Assembly (NCBI RefSeq): GCF_013407955.1
Contig: NZ_JACCBU010000001.1
Location: 4,836,001-4,900,000, forward strand
DNA length: 64,000 nt
Reading direction: 5' to 3'
Origin: Microlunatus parietis
Lineage (GTDB): Bacteria > Actinomycetota > Actinomycetes > Propionibacteriales > Propionibacteriaceae
A model generated the notes under the pieces. That model searched no databases, was not told the DNA's origin, and saw only the letters and a list, made by a program, of their open reading frames with translations. The translations under genes and the position numbers were made by a program. Positions 17,201-27,952 of this stretch are shown here, piece by piece; the stretch's first letter is position 1, and each line of letters opens with the position of its first letter.

Positions 17201-18158
17201 GGTCGGCCAGCAACCGCCGGGCCACCGTGCTGTCGGTGATCAGGGTCTCGGCGAGCCCGGACCGCAGCGCGGCGCGGATCGCGGGCGTCTTCCACTCGCC
17301 GCCGGCGACGACGATCACCTGGTCGATCGCCCGCAGGCCCTCCAGCCCGATGCCGAGGGTACGGTCGTCGAAGTCGTGGACCGCCTGGCCGTCGGCGTCG
17401 AGCAGTGCTCCGCCGACGTCGGCGATCACCCCGCGCCGGAGCAGTTCGGTACGGTCCGCCTCGCCGATGCCGTCGTGGAACCGCGAGTCCGGCGGCCGCC
17501 AGCAGCCGACCGCGGTGACGGCGATGGTGACCGCCGCGAACCGCCCGAAGGCCGAGGCCAGCCGAGGATCGGAGCGGAGCGCCTCGGCGGAGTCCGCGGT
17601 GGCCACCGTCAGCGGCGCGTAGATCGAATGCGCCTGGCCGCCGGACAGTTCGGTGACCCGGCGCAGCACCTCGACCGGGTTGTCGTTGAGGTTTCCGGGC
17701 ATCCCGGTGAGCTGGATGATCTCGCAGCCGGCCAGCCTGGTCAGGTGCCGGGCCGCGGCGTCGATGGAACGGCCGGACGTCACGCCGAGCACGTCGTCCT
17801 CGGTGACCAGGTCGGCGAGCAGCGCCGCCGCGGCCCGGCCGAGCGCGTCCCGGATCCCTTCCGGGCTCCCGTCCCGCGGCGCCGTGACCAGCGCCCGGTC
17901 GAGGCCGAATCGCTCCTTGAGCCGCAGCGACAGATCCGAGTCGACCGCCTCCGGCAGATTGATCTCGATCCGGACCAGGCCGCTGCTGAGCGCGGTCTCC
18001 AGCAGCCGGCCCACCTTGAACCGGGACAGGCCCAGCTCGTCGGCGATCTCGACCCGGGTCCGCCCGTCCCAGAAGTGCCGCCGGGCGATGTCGGCCATCA
18101 GCAGCTGCTCGTCCAGGGATGCCGTCCGCCTGGCCGGCTTGTCCTCCGCCTTGCTCAT
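17193..18158 (-). CDS. SorC/DeoR-family sugar-responsive transcriptional regulator
   Basis: A 321-residue regulator with an N-terminal helix-turn-helix (TRVEIADELGLSRFKVGRLLETA) and a C-terminal sugar-phosphate-binding domain typical of SorC proteins (DVLGVTSGRSI near residue 130, and GVIADVGGALLDADG). Family members bind a phosphorylated sugar or polyol and control a neighbouring catabolic operon. Here the divergent operon at 18289-22797 encodes a sugar-type ABC importer and an SDR dehydrogenase, so control of that operon is the obvious inference. Its start codon lies in a short dyad, GCTCA-TG-TGAGC, suggesting autoregulation. Confidence 0.88.
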   Translation of the reverse strand: MSKAEDKPARRTASLDEQLLMADIARRHFWDGRTRVEIADELGLSRFKVGRLLETALSSGLVRIEINLPEAVDSDLSLRLKERFGLDRALVTAPRDGSPEGIRDALGRAAAALLADLVTEDDVLGVTSGRSIDAAARHLTRLAGCEIIQLTGMPGNLNDNPVEVLRRVTELSGGQAHSIYAPLTVATADSAEALRSDPRLASAFGRFAAVTIAVTAVGCWRPPDSRFHDGIGEADRTELLRRGVIADVGGALLDADGQAVHDFDDRTLGIGLEGLRAIDQVIVVAGGEWKTPAIRAALRSGLAETLITDSTVARRLLADPS

Positions 18159-18160
18159 GT

Positions 18161-18254
18161 GAGCACCGTAAACCTTGACGAGTGCTCGAGTGTGAACTAT
18201 CGTCCGAAATCTCAGGTGAGCGTGATCTCGCGCCTCAGTGGCTCATCCGAGCAC
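18161..18254 (+). promoter_or_regulatory. Promoter and probable SorC operator sites of the sugar/polyol operon
   Basis: TTGACG at 18175-18180 and TATCGT at 18198-18203 are 17 bp apart, a good sigma-70-type promoter facing the ABC operon. The hexamer GAGCAC occurs at 18161-18166 and 18249-18254, and its complement GTGCTC at 18182-18187, between the -35 and -10 boxes. The copies flank and enter the promoter, as expected for operator sites of the divergent SorC regulator. The motif assignment is an inference. Confidence 0.5.
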
Positions 18255-18288
18255 GATTCGACGATGACAACGTGCGGAGGAGGACGAC

Positions 18289-19856
<1,568 letters not shown>

Positions 19857-19860
<4 letters not shown>

Positions 19861-20897
19861 ACCAGCCTGCCAAGACCACGCTCGCCACCGAGCCCGAGGT
19901 CCTCGAGCCGGATGTGCCGGACACCCTGCTCGGCGGCGAGGCCCGTCGGTTCTCCCGGCAGTGGTGGTTCCAACTGGCACTGCGGAACGCGATGTTGATC
20001 GTCGTCGTGCTGGTGATCTGCTTCTTCAGCTATCGCAGTCTGCGCTTCTCCAGCGTGGACAACGTGGTCACGATCTTGATCGCGGCCGCGCCGTTCGCGC
20101 TGATCGCGCTCGGTCAGACGTTGGTGATCTTGACCGGCGGCATCGACCTCTCGGTCGGCAGCGTGATCGCGGTGGCTGCGATGACCGGGGCCGCCGTGGC
20201 CAAGGCGAACCCGGGCCAGGTGTGGCTGACCGTGCTGACCGCGGTCGCGGTCGGGTTGCTGGCCGGGGCTATCAACGGGTTCTTCGTGTCGGTGGTCAAC
20301 GTGCCACCGTTCATCACCACCCTCGGCATGCTCACCGCCGGATCCGGTGCCGCGTACGCGATCGGCGGCGGCGCCCCGATCAACGGCCTGCCGCCGGAGT
20401 TCGGCGCGATCGCCAATACGACGATCCTCGGGCTGCAGGTGCCGGTGCTGGTGATGATCGCCGGGATCGTGATCTTGGCGATCGTGATGCGGCGGACCGC
20501 CTACGGCATGAGGGTGTACGCGGTCGGCGGCAACCGGGTCGCGGCCGAGATCGCCGGCGTGAACACGCGCCGGGTGCTGTTCAGCGTGTACGCGATCTCC
20601 GGTGCCCTGGCCGGCCTGTCCGGGGTGATGCTGGCCTCCCGGGTGATCTCCGGCCCGCCGAACCTCGGTCAGGGCTACGAGCTCGACGCCATCGCGGCCG
20701 TGGTGATCGGCGGGGCCAGCCTGATGGGCGGCCGCGGCTCGATCTGGGGCACCGCCCTCGGCCTGCTGCTGATCCAGACGCTCAACAACGGGCTCGACAT
20801 CCTGCTGGTGCCCTCGTACTGGCAGGACGTGATCAAGGGCGTGCTGATCGTCTTCGCGGTAGCGGTCGACGTCTGGACCGCCCGACGCCGCCAGTGA
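19857..20897 (+). CDS. Sugar ABC transporter permease (RbsC-like)
   Basis: A 346-residue membrane protein with about ten spans and the RbsC-family marker LTGGIDLSVGSVIAVAAM near residue 100; LLAGAINGFFVSVVNVPPFITTLGM and an AAVVIGGASLMGGRGS segment follow, the latter being the cytoplasmic loop that contacts the ATPase. It is translationally coupled to the ATPase gene (4-bp overlap) and followed after 26 bp by the substrate-binding protein. One permease gene suggests a homodimer. Confidence 0.93.
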
Positions 20898-20923
20898 ATT
20901 CGTACCGACAAAGGAGTTTCCTC

Positions 20924-21991
20924 ATGCGCAAGCTCGTCCTCGCCATGATCACCGCGTGTGCGCTGGTGCTCGTCTCGGCCTGCGGTCTCGGCGACCCGAA
21001 CCGTGATCAACAGGGAGCCGAAGGAGGTGCCAAGCCGCTCCGGATCGGCGTCACCGTCTACGACATGAGCTCGTTCATCACCGCCGGCAAGGAGGGGATG
21101 GAGGCCTACGCGAAGGCCAACAACATCGAACTCGCCTGGAACGCCGCCAATCTCGACGTGAGCACCCAGGCCAACCAGATGGACCAGCTGATCAGTGCCC
21201 AGGTGGACGCGATCGTCGTGGTGCCGGTGCAGGCGGATTCGCTGCAGCCGCAGGTGACCGCGGCGAAGGCGGCCGGCATCCCGGTGATCGCCGTGAACGC
21301 GTCCCTGAACAATCCCGAGATCGACGGCGACGTCCAACCCGACGACGTGCTGGCCGGCGAGGGCGAGATGCAGATGATGGCCGACGAACTGGGCGGCAAG
21401 GGCAACATCGTCGTCCTGCAGGGCCCGCTCGGCCAGTCCGGCCAGATCAACCGGCAGACCGGGATCGAGAACGTGCTGAAGAAGTACCCGGACATCAAGG
21501 TGATCGCGCAGGACACCGCCAACTGGAAGCGGGACGAGGCGGTGAACAAGATGAAGAACTGGATCTCCGCCCACGGCGACAAGATCGACGGCGTCGTCTC
21601 GCAGAACGACGACATGGGCCTCGGTGCCCTGCAGGCCTTGAAGGAGGCCGGGATGGACGACACCCCGGTCGTCGGCATCGACGGCATCGAGGACGGGCTG
21701 CGGGCCGTGAAGTCCGGCGAGTTCATCGGCACCATGCTGCAGAACGGCACCGTCGAACTGTCCGCCGGCCTGGCCGTGGCGGCCGCGATCGCGCGCGGTG
21801 ATCAGGTGAACACCAAGCCGACGTACATCATGGCCGAGATCACCACCGAGAACGTCGACGTGGCGATGGAGCACGTGGTGACCAAGCGGCAGGAGTTCCT
21901 GGCCGGGCTGCCCGAGCTGACCGAGAAGAACCTGAAGACCGGAAACATCGCCTACGAAGGGATTCCGGGGCAGCAGGAAGGGGCCCAGTGA
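20924..21991 (+). CDS. Sugar ABC transporter substrate-binding lipoprotein
   Basis: A 355-residue periplasmic-binding-protein type I fold of the RbsB group. A lipobox VSAC with Cys20 anchors it to the membrane. LRIGVTVYDMSSFITAGKEGME opens the ligand-binding lobe, QMDQLISAQVDAIVVVPVQ is a conserved strand, and QNDDMGLGALQALKEAG and GIDGIEDG close the pocket in the standard order. AAGGAG lies before ATG 20924. Family ligands are pentoses, hexoses, polyols or autoinducer-2-like molecules; the sequence alone does not decide. Overlaps the SDR gene by 4 bp. Confidence 0.92.
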   Translation: MRKLVLAMITACALVLVSACGLGDPNRDQQGAEGGAKPLRIGVTVYDMSSFITAGKEGMEAYAKANNIELAWNAANLDVSTQANQMDQLISAQVDAIVVVPVQADSLQPQVTAAKAAGIPVIAVNASLNNPEIDGDVQPDDVLAGEGEMQMMADELGGKGNIVVLQGPLGQSGQINRQTGIENVLKKYPDIKVIAQDTANWKRDEAVNKMKNWISAHGDKIDGVVSQNDDMGLGALQALKEAGMDDTPVVGIDGIEDGLRAVKSGEFIGTMLQNGTVELSAGLAVAAAIARGDQVNTKPTYIMAEITTENVDVAMEHVVTKRQEFLAGLPELTEKNLKTGNIAYEGIPGQQEGAQ

Positions 21992-22797
21992 CCGGCGGGC
22001 TGATCACCGACATCGACGTCGACGTCTCCGAACTGCAGGTCCGGCTGACCGGCAAGGTCGCCGTGATCACCGGCGGCGGATCCGGGATCGGCCGGGCGAT
22101 CGCCGAGCGGTTCGCCGCCTCGGGGGCCCGGGTGGTGCTGCTGGATCGTGATCTGGTGGCCGCGGCCGAGGTGGCGGCGGCGCTCAACGCCGGGCGCGCC
22201 GATGATCAACCCGAGGCGCTGGCCCTGCAGTGCGACGTCGCGTCCAGTGCCTCGGTGGCGACCGCGGTGGCGGCGACGGTCGAGCGGGCCGGGGTGCCGG
22301 ACATCCTGGTCAACTCGGCCGGGATCGCCCGATTGGCCCCGGCGGAGCTGCTCGACGACACGGGCTGGGACGCCACCCTGGCGGTGAACCTCACGGGCAC
22401 GTACCGGATGTGCCGGGAGGTGGGCCGGCGGATGCTGGACCGCGGCCGGGGCAAGATCATCAACCTGGCCTCGCAGGCCGCCTCGGTCGCGATCGCCGAG
22501 CACGCCGCCTACTGTGCCTCGAAGTTCGGTGTGGTGGGGTTGACCAAGGTGCTGGCCCTGGAGTGGGCCGGCCGCGGCGTGACGACGAACTCGATCTCGC
22601 CGACCGTGGTGCTGACCCCGCTCGGCATCGACGCCTGGGACAACCCGAAGGGGGAGGCGCACCAGGCGGAGATCCCGGTCGGCCGGTTCGCCAAGCCGGA
22701 GGAGATCGCCGCCGTGGCCGCGTTCCTGGCCAGCGGCGCCGCCGACATGATCAACGGCGCCGACCTCGTCGTGGACGGCGGCTTCACCATCCGCTGA
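21988..22797 (+). CDS. SDR-family polyol dehydrogenase, threitol/glycerol dehydrogenase-like
   Basis: A 269-residue classical short-chain dehydrogenase. The nucleotide-binding motif is TGGGSGIG, NSAG is present, and the catalytic residues are the Ser in NLASQAAS followed by Y-C-A-S-K. The C-terminal GRFAKPEEIAAVAAFLASG and MINGADLVVDGGF, together with a VLTPLGIDAWDNPKGEAH segment, resemble GolD-type NAD-dependent polyol dehydrogenases and the D-threitol dehydrogenase described from mycobacteria. It is the last gene of the importer operon, so it probably performs the first oxidation of the imported compound. No kinase follows, so the rest of the pathway must be elsewhere. Confidence 0.85.
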   Translation: MTGGLITDIDVDVSELQVRLTGKVAVITGGGSGIGRAIAERFAASGARVVLLDRDLVAAAEVAAALNAGRADDQPEALALQCDVASSASVATAVAATVERAGVPDILVNSAGIARLAPAELLDDTGWDATLAVNLTGTYRMCREVGRRMLDRGRGKIINLASQAASVAIAEHAAYCASKFGVVGLTKVLALEWAGRGVTTNSISPTVVLTPLGIDAWDNPKGEAHQAEIPVGRFAKPEEIAAVAAFLASGAADMINGADLVVDGGFTIR

Positions 22798-22806
22798 AGA
22801 TCACCG

Positions 22807-23858
22807 TCAGGCCGCGGGCCGGCGAGCCGCGGCGGCGATCAGGACGCCGGCGAGGGCGGTGGCCACGGCGCCGAGGAACGCGAGGCGGTAGCCGCCGAGC
22901 TCGCTCGCCGCGAGACCGGACAGGCCGACGAAGGCCGCGAGGCCGATCGCGGTGCCGATCTGCGCGCCCGCGGAGACGAGGCCGGCGACGGTGCCCGCCT
23001 CCCCCGGCGTCTGCTCACCGGCCAGGCCGATGAAGCCGACCTGGGCGATGTTGGTGCCGGTGGCCGAAGATCAGCCAGCCGGTGAGAAACGGATGCCAGA
23101 CCGTGCTGTCCTCGGTGATCGTCGCCAGCACAGCGATGCCGGCGGCGAGCAGGGCGAGGCCGCTGCCGGCGGCGACGCGATGGCTCCAGCGCCGGACGAT
23201 CACGCCGCCGAGCGCGGAGCCGGCGATCAGTCCGGCGTTGGCGGGAAGGAAGCCGAGGCCGACCTCCAACGGCGTCGCGTGCCGGAAGGACTGCAGGAAC
23301 GGCCAGTAACGCGGTGATCAACGGCGGCACGGCCAGCAGCCAGAAGGCCCAACGCCAGCCGGACTGCGCGACATACCCGCCGCCGGCGACTCCGAGCGCC
23401 CCGCCGACGCCGCCCGCCACGTTCCACCAGATCAAGGCCCGATGCCGATCGGTCCGGTGCTCGAAACCGGTGGACAGCAGCGAGACCATGGCCGGGGTGT
23501 AGAGCGCCATCCCGACCCCCTGAGCCACCCGGGCGATCAACAGCAGGCCGAACTCGGGTGCGATCGCCGCCAGCACTCCGCCGGCCGCTGTCACGAGCGA
23601 ACCCATGATCAACAACTGCGGCGCACCGAACCGGTCGGCGAGCCGTCCGGCCAGCAACAGCACCCCCGCGAACGTGAGCGCCGTGGCGCCGACCAGCCAC
23701 TGCAGGACGGCTGGGGCGACGTCGAGGTCCGCCCCGATGGCGGGCAGCACGATCGCCACCGCCTGGAACGTCACCACGATGCTGAGCTGTCCGAAGCCGA
23801 GTGCCGCGATCCTTGCTGCCGCTCCGACACTCGCCCGGCCGGTGTCCAGGCCGCTCAT
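22807..23858 (-). pseudogene. MFS (DHA2-like) exporter, broken by deletion and frameshifts
   Basis: Reading three frames in succession gives one MFS protein. The first frame (from ATG 23858) supplies an N-terminus and about six spans to FWLLAVPPLITALLAVPAVL. The second resumes with FLQSFRHATPLEVGLGFLPANAG and runs to TGWLIFG. The third supplies TGTNIAQVGFIGLAGEQTPGEAG to the stop at 22807. The jump between frames one and two also loses the material that normally separates the two halves, so a deletion and a second small indel are implied. The gene diverges from a CGNR regulator, a common pairing for drug exporters. Sequencing error could explain one shift but not the missing segment. Confidence 0.78.
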
Positions 23859-23872
23859 CCGAGTTCCTCCTC

Positions 23873-23937
23873 GCTACCGGCTAACGGTCGTTTGGTGGAA
23901 GTACCCAGAATGCTACCGGTGAAACGTTGATAGGGAG
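23873..23937 (+). promoter_or_regulatory. Paired GCTACCGG repeats and ribosome site between MFS remnant and CGNR gene
   Basis: The octamer GCTACCGG occurs at 23873-23880 and 23912-23919, 39 bp apart, in the 83-bp divergent gap. Spacing close to four helical turns fits a dimeric regulator acting on both promoters. AGGGAG at 23932-23937 is the ribosome site that selects ATG 23942. Operator function is inferred from position only. Confidence 0.4.
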
Positions 23938-23941
23938 TAGC

Positions 23942-24649
23942 ATGATCGAGATGGCGGACCTGGACACACGGATCGAAGCGCTCGGCCCGAGCTTCGGCGG
24001 GGCCCTGTGCCTGGACTTCGCCAACAGCGTGGAACCCCGCGGCGCCACGGCTCAGCCTGACCAGGCCGGCACGCCGCGGCTGAGGCAGGACTTCAACGAC
24101 CCGTACGACCTGGTCGCGTGGGGCCTGAACCAGCAGCTGTACGGGCACGATCGGGCCAAGCGCCTCTGGCGGGTCGCCGGCGAGGCGGAGGCGGCCGGCG
24201 AGGTGCTGCACCGGACCCGGAAACTCAGCGATGTGACCTATCGCGTGTTCGCCGCGCTGGCCGGTGGGGCGCCGCCCAGCCCCGGTGATGTCGCCGCCCT
24301 GCAGGCCGCCTACGGCGAGGCCGTACGGAACGGGACGCTGGCGATCACCTCGACGGGGCCGGTCTTCAACTGGCCGGAACCCGACCTCCGAGTCGTCCGC
24401 TGGGCCGCCGCCGTATCCGCCTTCGACACCCTCCGCAGCGTCGCCCCGACCAAGATCAAGATCTGTGGCGGCGAGGGGCGGGACGGCATCCCCTGCGGCT
24501 GGCTCTTCATCGACACCACCAAGAACGGCTCACGCCGCTGGTGCAGCATGTCCGACTGCGGCAACACCAACAAGTCGCGGCGCCAGAACGCCCGCCGCCG
24601 GACCGAGCGCGCTTCGCGATCAGGTCGGTCGCGGGCGACCCGGCGCTAG
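23942..24649 (+). CDS. CGNR zinc-finger (ABATE domain) putative transcriptional regulator
   Basis: A 235-residue protein with an N-terminal ABATE domain (LCLDFANSVEPRG) and a C-terminal CGNR-type zinc finger, in which Cys residues occur in ICGGEGRDGIPCGW and RRWCSMSDCGNTNKSRR; the final motif reads CGNTNKSRR. A basic tail follows. These proteins are thought to be stress or drug-responsive regulators and often diverge from a transporter, as here. With the adjacent exporter dead, its current target is unclear. ATG 23942 has an AGGGAG five bases upstream. PhoX follows after 9 bp on the same strand. Confidence 0.85.
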   Translation: MIEMADLDTRIEALGPSFGGALCLDFANSVEPRGATAQPDQAGTPRLRQDFNDPYDLVAWGLNQQLYGHDRAKRLWRVAGEAEAAGEVLHRTRKLSDVTYRVFAALAGGAPPSPGDVAALQAAYGEAVRNGTLAITSTGPVFNWPEPDLRVVRWAAAVSAFDTLRSVAPTKIKICGGEGRDGIPCGWLFIDTTKNGSRRWCSMSDCGNTNKSRRQNARRRTERASRSGRSRATRR

Positions 24650-24658
24650 GGTCGAAGG

Positions 24659-26752
24659 ATGGCTCGAACGCCGGGACCTTCTCGAAGCCTCGCGACCTGC
24701 CGGCACCGCTGCGGTCTCGCCTGCGCCCGGACGGCCCCGAACCGGTCCGGCAACACCCCCTTCGGTGACCTGGTTCGCGCCGAGGTGTCCCGCCGCGGGC
24801 TGCTCGGCGGCGCGCTCGGCGCACTGGTGATCGGTGCCGGGGCGGCCTGTACGGCGGTCCCGTCCGCGCCGAGGGACTCTGCTCCGGCGACTCCGACCGC
24901 GGCGTCACCCGGCCCGTCGCTGGCGCCGCTCGCGTTCGAGCCGGTGCCGCCGAATCGGGACGACGCGGTCCGGGTGCCGGATGGCTATCGGCAGCGGGTG
25001 CTGATCAGGTGGGGCGACCCGGTGCTGCCCGGCGCCCCGGAATTCGATCATGAACGGCAGACGGCGGCGGCGCAACGGCAGCAGTTCGGCTACAACAACG
25101 ACTACCTCACCGTCGTGCCGCTGCCGGACCCCGAGCGCGCGGATGATCATGGTCGGCGCGGCCTGCTGGTGGTCAACCACGAGTACACCAACGAGGAGTT
25201 GATCTTTCGCCGGTACGACGACAAGGCACCGACCGCCGCCCAGATCGGGGTCGCGATGGCCGCCCACGGGATGAGCGTGGTTGAACTCGAGCGAGTCGGC
25301 GACACGGGGGAGTGGCGGCTCGTCCGGTCCGGAGCGCTGCCGTACAACCGGCGGATCACGGTCGAGACCCCGCTGGAGTTCACCGGCCCGGCCGCCGGCT
25401 CGGCACTGCTGCGGACCGCGGCCGACCCGGACGGCCGCCGGGTGCTGGGCACGCTGAGCAACTGCTCGGGCGGGGTCACGCCGTGGGGGACCGTCCTGTC
25501 CGGCGAGGAGAACTTCGATCACTACTTCGTCGGCGGCGACGAGGCACCGGCGGCGGCCAAACCGGCCCTCGACCGGTACGGCTTCCACACGAAGCGCCGC
25601 CATCCGCCGGGCAGCCGGCACTGGGACACGGCCGACGAGCGATTTGATCTTGCTCAGCACCCCAACGAGGCGAACCGGTTCGGCTGGATCGTCGAACTGG
25701 ACCCGTACGACAGCGAGTCGGTCCCGCGCAAGCGCACGGCGCTGGGCCGGTTCAAGCACGAGGGCGCGACGATCGTCGTCGCCGGCGACGGCCGGGTCGT
25801 CGCCTACCTCGGTGACGACGAACGCTTCGAATACCTCTACAAGTTCGTCTCCGAGGAAAGGCTCCAAACCGGCGACTCCGCGGACGACCGCCGGCACAAC
25901 CGGGGCCTGCTCGACCGCGGCACCCTGTATGCCGCCGAGTTCGGCTTCACCAGCGCCGGCGAGATCGACGGCGCGGGCGCGCTGCCGGACGACGGCGCGT
26001 TCAACGGTTCCGGGCGCTGGCTGCCGCTGGCTCAGGGCGAGCTGTCCATGATCGACGGGATGGCGCTCGACGAGGTCCTCGTGCACACCCGGCTGGCGGC
26101 GGACCGGGCCGGTGCGACACCACTGGACCGGCCGGAGGACGTGGCGATCCATCCCCGCGATCACCGGGTCTACGTATCGCTGTCCAACAACGACTATCGC
26201 GGCGCCGTCGGCCGGCCCGCGGCCGACGAGGCCAACCCGCGGCACGACAACAAGCACGGTCACGTCCTGGAACTGATCGAGACCGGCGGCGACCCGGCGG
26301 CCGACACGTTCGCGTGGAGCCTGCCGATCGTCTGCGGCGATCCGGACGACCCGGCGACCTACTTCGCCGGCTTCGACAAGACGTCGGTCTCGCCGATCTC
26401 CTGCCCGGACAACCTGACGTTCGACGCCGACGGGAACCTGTGGATCTCCACCGACGGCAACGCTGTCACCGGTCCCGGCGGCGATCCGTACAACGACGGG
26501 CTCTTCGCGGTTCCGGTCGACGGCCCGGAACGCGGCCGGGTCCGGCAGTTCCTCTCGGTGCCGATCGGTGCCGAGCAGGCCTCGGCGTACCTGACGCCCG
26601 ACCAGCGCACGGCCCTGGTGTCGGTGCAACACCCGGGCGAGGTCGGCGGGGCCACCGCGGATCGTCCGGCCTCGACCTGGCCGGACGGGGACCTGGCCCG
26701 CCCCGCGGTGGTGGTCGTCTGGCGGGCCGGCGACGGGCTGCTCGGACGCTGA
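24659..26752 (+). CDS. phoX: PhoX-family phosphatase, Tat-exported
   Basis: A 697-residue DUF839/PhoX protein. The N-terminus has the family-specific CRHRCGLACARTAPNRSGNTPFGD segment followed by a twin-arginine signal VSRRGLLGGALG. The mature part contains the PhoX repeats LLVVNHEYTNEEL, SNCSGGVTPWGTVLSGEEN, FKHEGATIVVAGDGRVVAYLGDDERFEYLYKFVS and a C-terminal PDNLTFDADGNLWISTDGN. PhoX is a calcium/iron-dependent alkaline phosphatase that releases phosphate from many organic monoesters outside the membrane. No PHO box is evident, but the gene sits 9 bp behind the CGNR gene and could share its transcript. Length is close to that of full PhoX proteins. Confidence 0.9.
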   Translation: MARTPGPSRSLATCRHRCGLACARTAPNRSGNTPFGDLVRAEVSRRGLLGGALGALVIGAGAACTAVPSAPRDSAPATPTAASPGPSLAPLAFEPVPPNRDDAVRVPDGYRQRVLIRWGDPVLPGAPEFDHERQTAAAQRQQFGYNNDYLTVVPLPDPERADDHGRRGLLVVNHEYTNEELIFRRYDDKAPTAAQIGVAMAAHGMSVVELERVGDTGEWRLVRSGALPYNRRITVETPLEFTGPAAGSALLRTAADPDGRRVLGTLSNCSGGVTPWGTVLSGEENFDHYFVGGDEAPAAAKPALDRYGFHTKRRHPPGSRHWDTADERFDLAQHPNEANRFGWIVELDPYDSESVPRKRTALGRFKHEGATIVVAGDGRVVAYLGDDERFEYLYKFVSEERLQTGDSADDRRHNRGLLDRGTLYAAEFGFTSAGEIDGAGALPDDGAFNGSGRWLPLAQGELSMIDGMALDEVLVHTRLAADRAGATPLDRPEDVAIHPRDHRVYVSLSNNDYRGAVGRPAADEANPRHDNKHGHVLELIETGGDPAADTFAWSLPIVCGDPDDPATYFAGFDKTSVSPISCPDNLTFDADGNLWISTDGNAVTGPGGDPYNDGLFAVPVDGPERGRVRQFLSVPIGAEQASAYLTPDQRTALVSVQHPGEVGGATADRPASTWPDGDLARPAVVVVWRAGDGLLGR

Positions 26753-26803
26753 CCGTACCCAACCGGGCCGTGAGCATCCCGGATGCCGTACTGCCGCGAT
26801 CCG

Positions 26804-27805
26804 TCACCTGAGGAGCGGTCCTCCGGCCGGACCGGCCAGCAGGTCGGTGCGCAGCTGATCGACGTAGGCCAGTCGGCGTGCGACGTCCGCGCCCCGGTCG
26901 GCGATCTGCTGCCGTTGCCCGGCGACCGCCTCGAGACTGTGCGCGGTCCGGGCCTTCGCCTCGTCGATCCGGCCCGCCACCGACAGGTCGGTGAAGATGT
27001 TGTCGAACCAGACGTCGAGGAACCGGGTCAGGTCGTCGACCGCCAGCGCGCTGACGGAGCCGCCGCCGACGTCGGCCAGCTCCCGGGACAGCCGGGCGAG
27101 CAGCTGGTTGGCGTGCCTGGCCGCGGCGGCGGCCTCACCGAGTTTGTCCTGCTTCACCAGGCTCGACATCATCCCGCCGCCGAAGAACGTGTCGTACGTC
27201 GACCAGCCGGCGGCGTCGTCCAGGATGCTGCCCAGCTCCTGCAAGGCCTGGGTCGCCGCGACGGCGGCCTGGTCGGCCTCCGCAAGTTCACGGTGCTCGG
27301 CCTGCAGCCGGCCGCGCTCCTCGGCGAGGCCGGTCAGCCGCCGGGCCTCCGGGCCGCCCTGCGTCGCGAGCCACTGCTCCTTGGCGGCCTGCGCATCGCG
27401 AAACTGTGCGTCGACGTCGCCGAGGTCTCGACCCCGGGCGGCCAGGGTCTCCCACTCCCGGTGCAGCGCATCGCACCGAGACTGCGCCTCGGCGACCCGC
27501 AGTTCGGCGGCCCGGGCCTCGGCTTGCTCCCGCTCCAGATCGGTCGCGCGGGAGCCGCGCAGGCCGGCCACGATCCTGGTCAGCGAGAAGTTCTCCAGCT
27601 TGTCGACGTCCTTCGTCTCGTCGCTCAACTCGGCCCGTCGCTCGGCGAGCACCTGCTGCGCCGCCTCGTGTTCCTGCTTCAGCGAATCGATCTGACCGCG
27701 GAGCAGGTCCCGTTCGCGGACCACCGCGCTCGCCGACTCCAGCCTTGCCTGAATCTCCGCTGCCGAGGTCACGGCCGGGAGCCTACCGACACCCGGGTCG
27801 ATCAT
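26804..27805 (-). CDS. Coiled-coil protein of unknown function
   Basis: A 333-residue hydrophilic protein dominated by Glu/Ala/Arg/Gln heptads. Coiled coil is likely from about residue 15 to 180 (ERDLLRGQIDSLKQEHEAAQ and following) and again near the C-terminus. Between them a short ordered segment, GWSTYDTFFGGGMMSSLVKQ, and a VDDLTRFLDVWFDNIFTDL helix are the most specific parts, similar in feel to uncharacterised bacterial and eukaryotic coiled-coil families. No signal peptide or membrane span. The start is uncertain between ATG 27805 and a GTG at 27772. It begins 14 bp downstream of the tRNA-Thr gene and may share its transcript. Confidence 0.65.
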   Translation of the reverse strand: MIDPGVGRLPAVTSAAEIQARLESASAVVRERDLLRGQIDSLKQEHEAAQQVLAERRAELSDETKDVDKLENFSLTRIVAGLRGSRATDLEREQAEARAAELRVAEAQSRCDALHREWETLAARGRDLGDVDAQFRDAQAAKEQWLATQGGPEARRLTGLAEERGRLQAEHRELAEADQAAVAATQALQELGSILDDAAGWSTYDTFFGGGMMSSLVKQDKLGEAAAAARHANQLLARLSRELADVGGGSVSALAVDDLTRFLDVWFDNIFTDLSVAGRIDEAKARTAHSLEAVAGQRQQIADRGADVARRLAYVDQLRTDLLAGPAGGPLLR

Positions 27806-27818
27806 CCCTTGAGAACGG

Positions 27819-27890
27819 AGCCGCGTGAGAGAATTGAACTCTCGACTTTCGATTTACAAGATCGACGCTCTACCACTGAGCTAACGCGGC
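27819..27890 (-). tRNA. tRNA-Thr (anticodon TGT)
   Basis: The reverse strand folds as a cloverleaf: acceptor arm GCCGCGT paired with ACGCGGC, D-arm with AGCTCAGTGGTAGAGC, anticodon arm TCGAT-CTTGTAA-ATCGA giving anticodon TGT (forward positions 27856-27858), and a T-arm GAGAG-TTCAATT-CTCTC. The CCA end is not encoded. The anticodon reads ACA and other ACN codons. Confidence 0.95.
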
Positions 27891-27952
27891 CGGCTTCCCC
27901 CGGGAGGACCGGGAGACGGCGCCAAAAGGGTACCGAACCGCAGCCGGGCGGC

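Noticed and set aside
22230..23033. 267-codon forward frame overlapping the SDR gene and MFS remnant
   Set aside because: Arg/Gly-rich shadow of the SDR gene with no family match.
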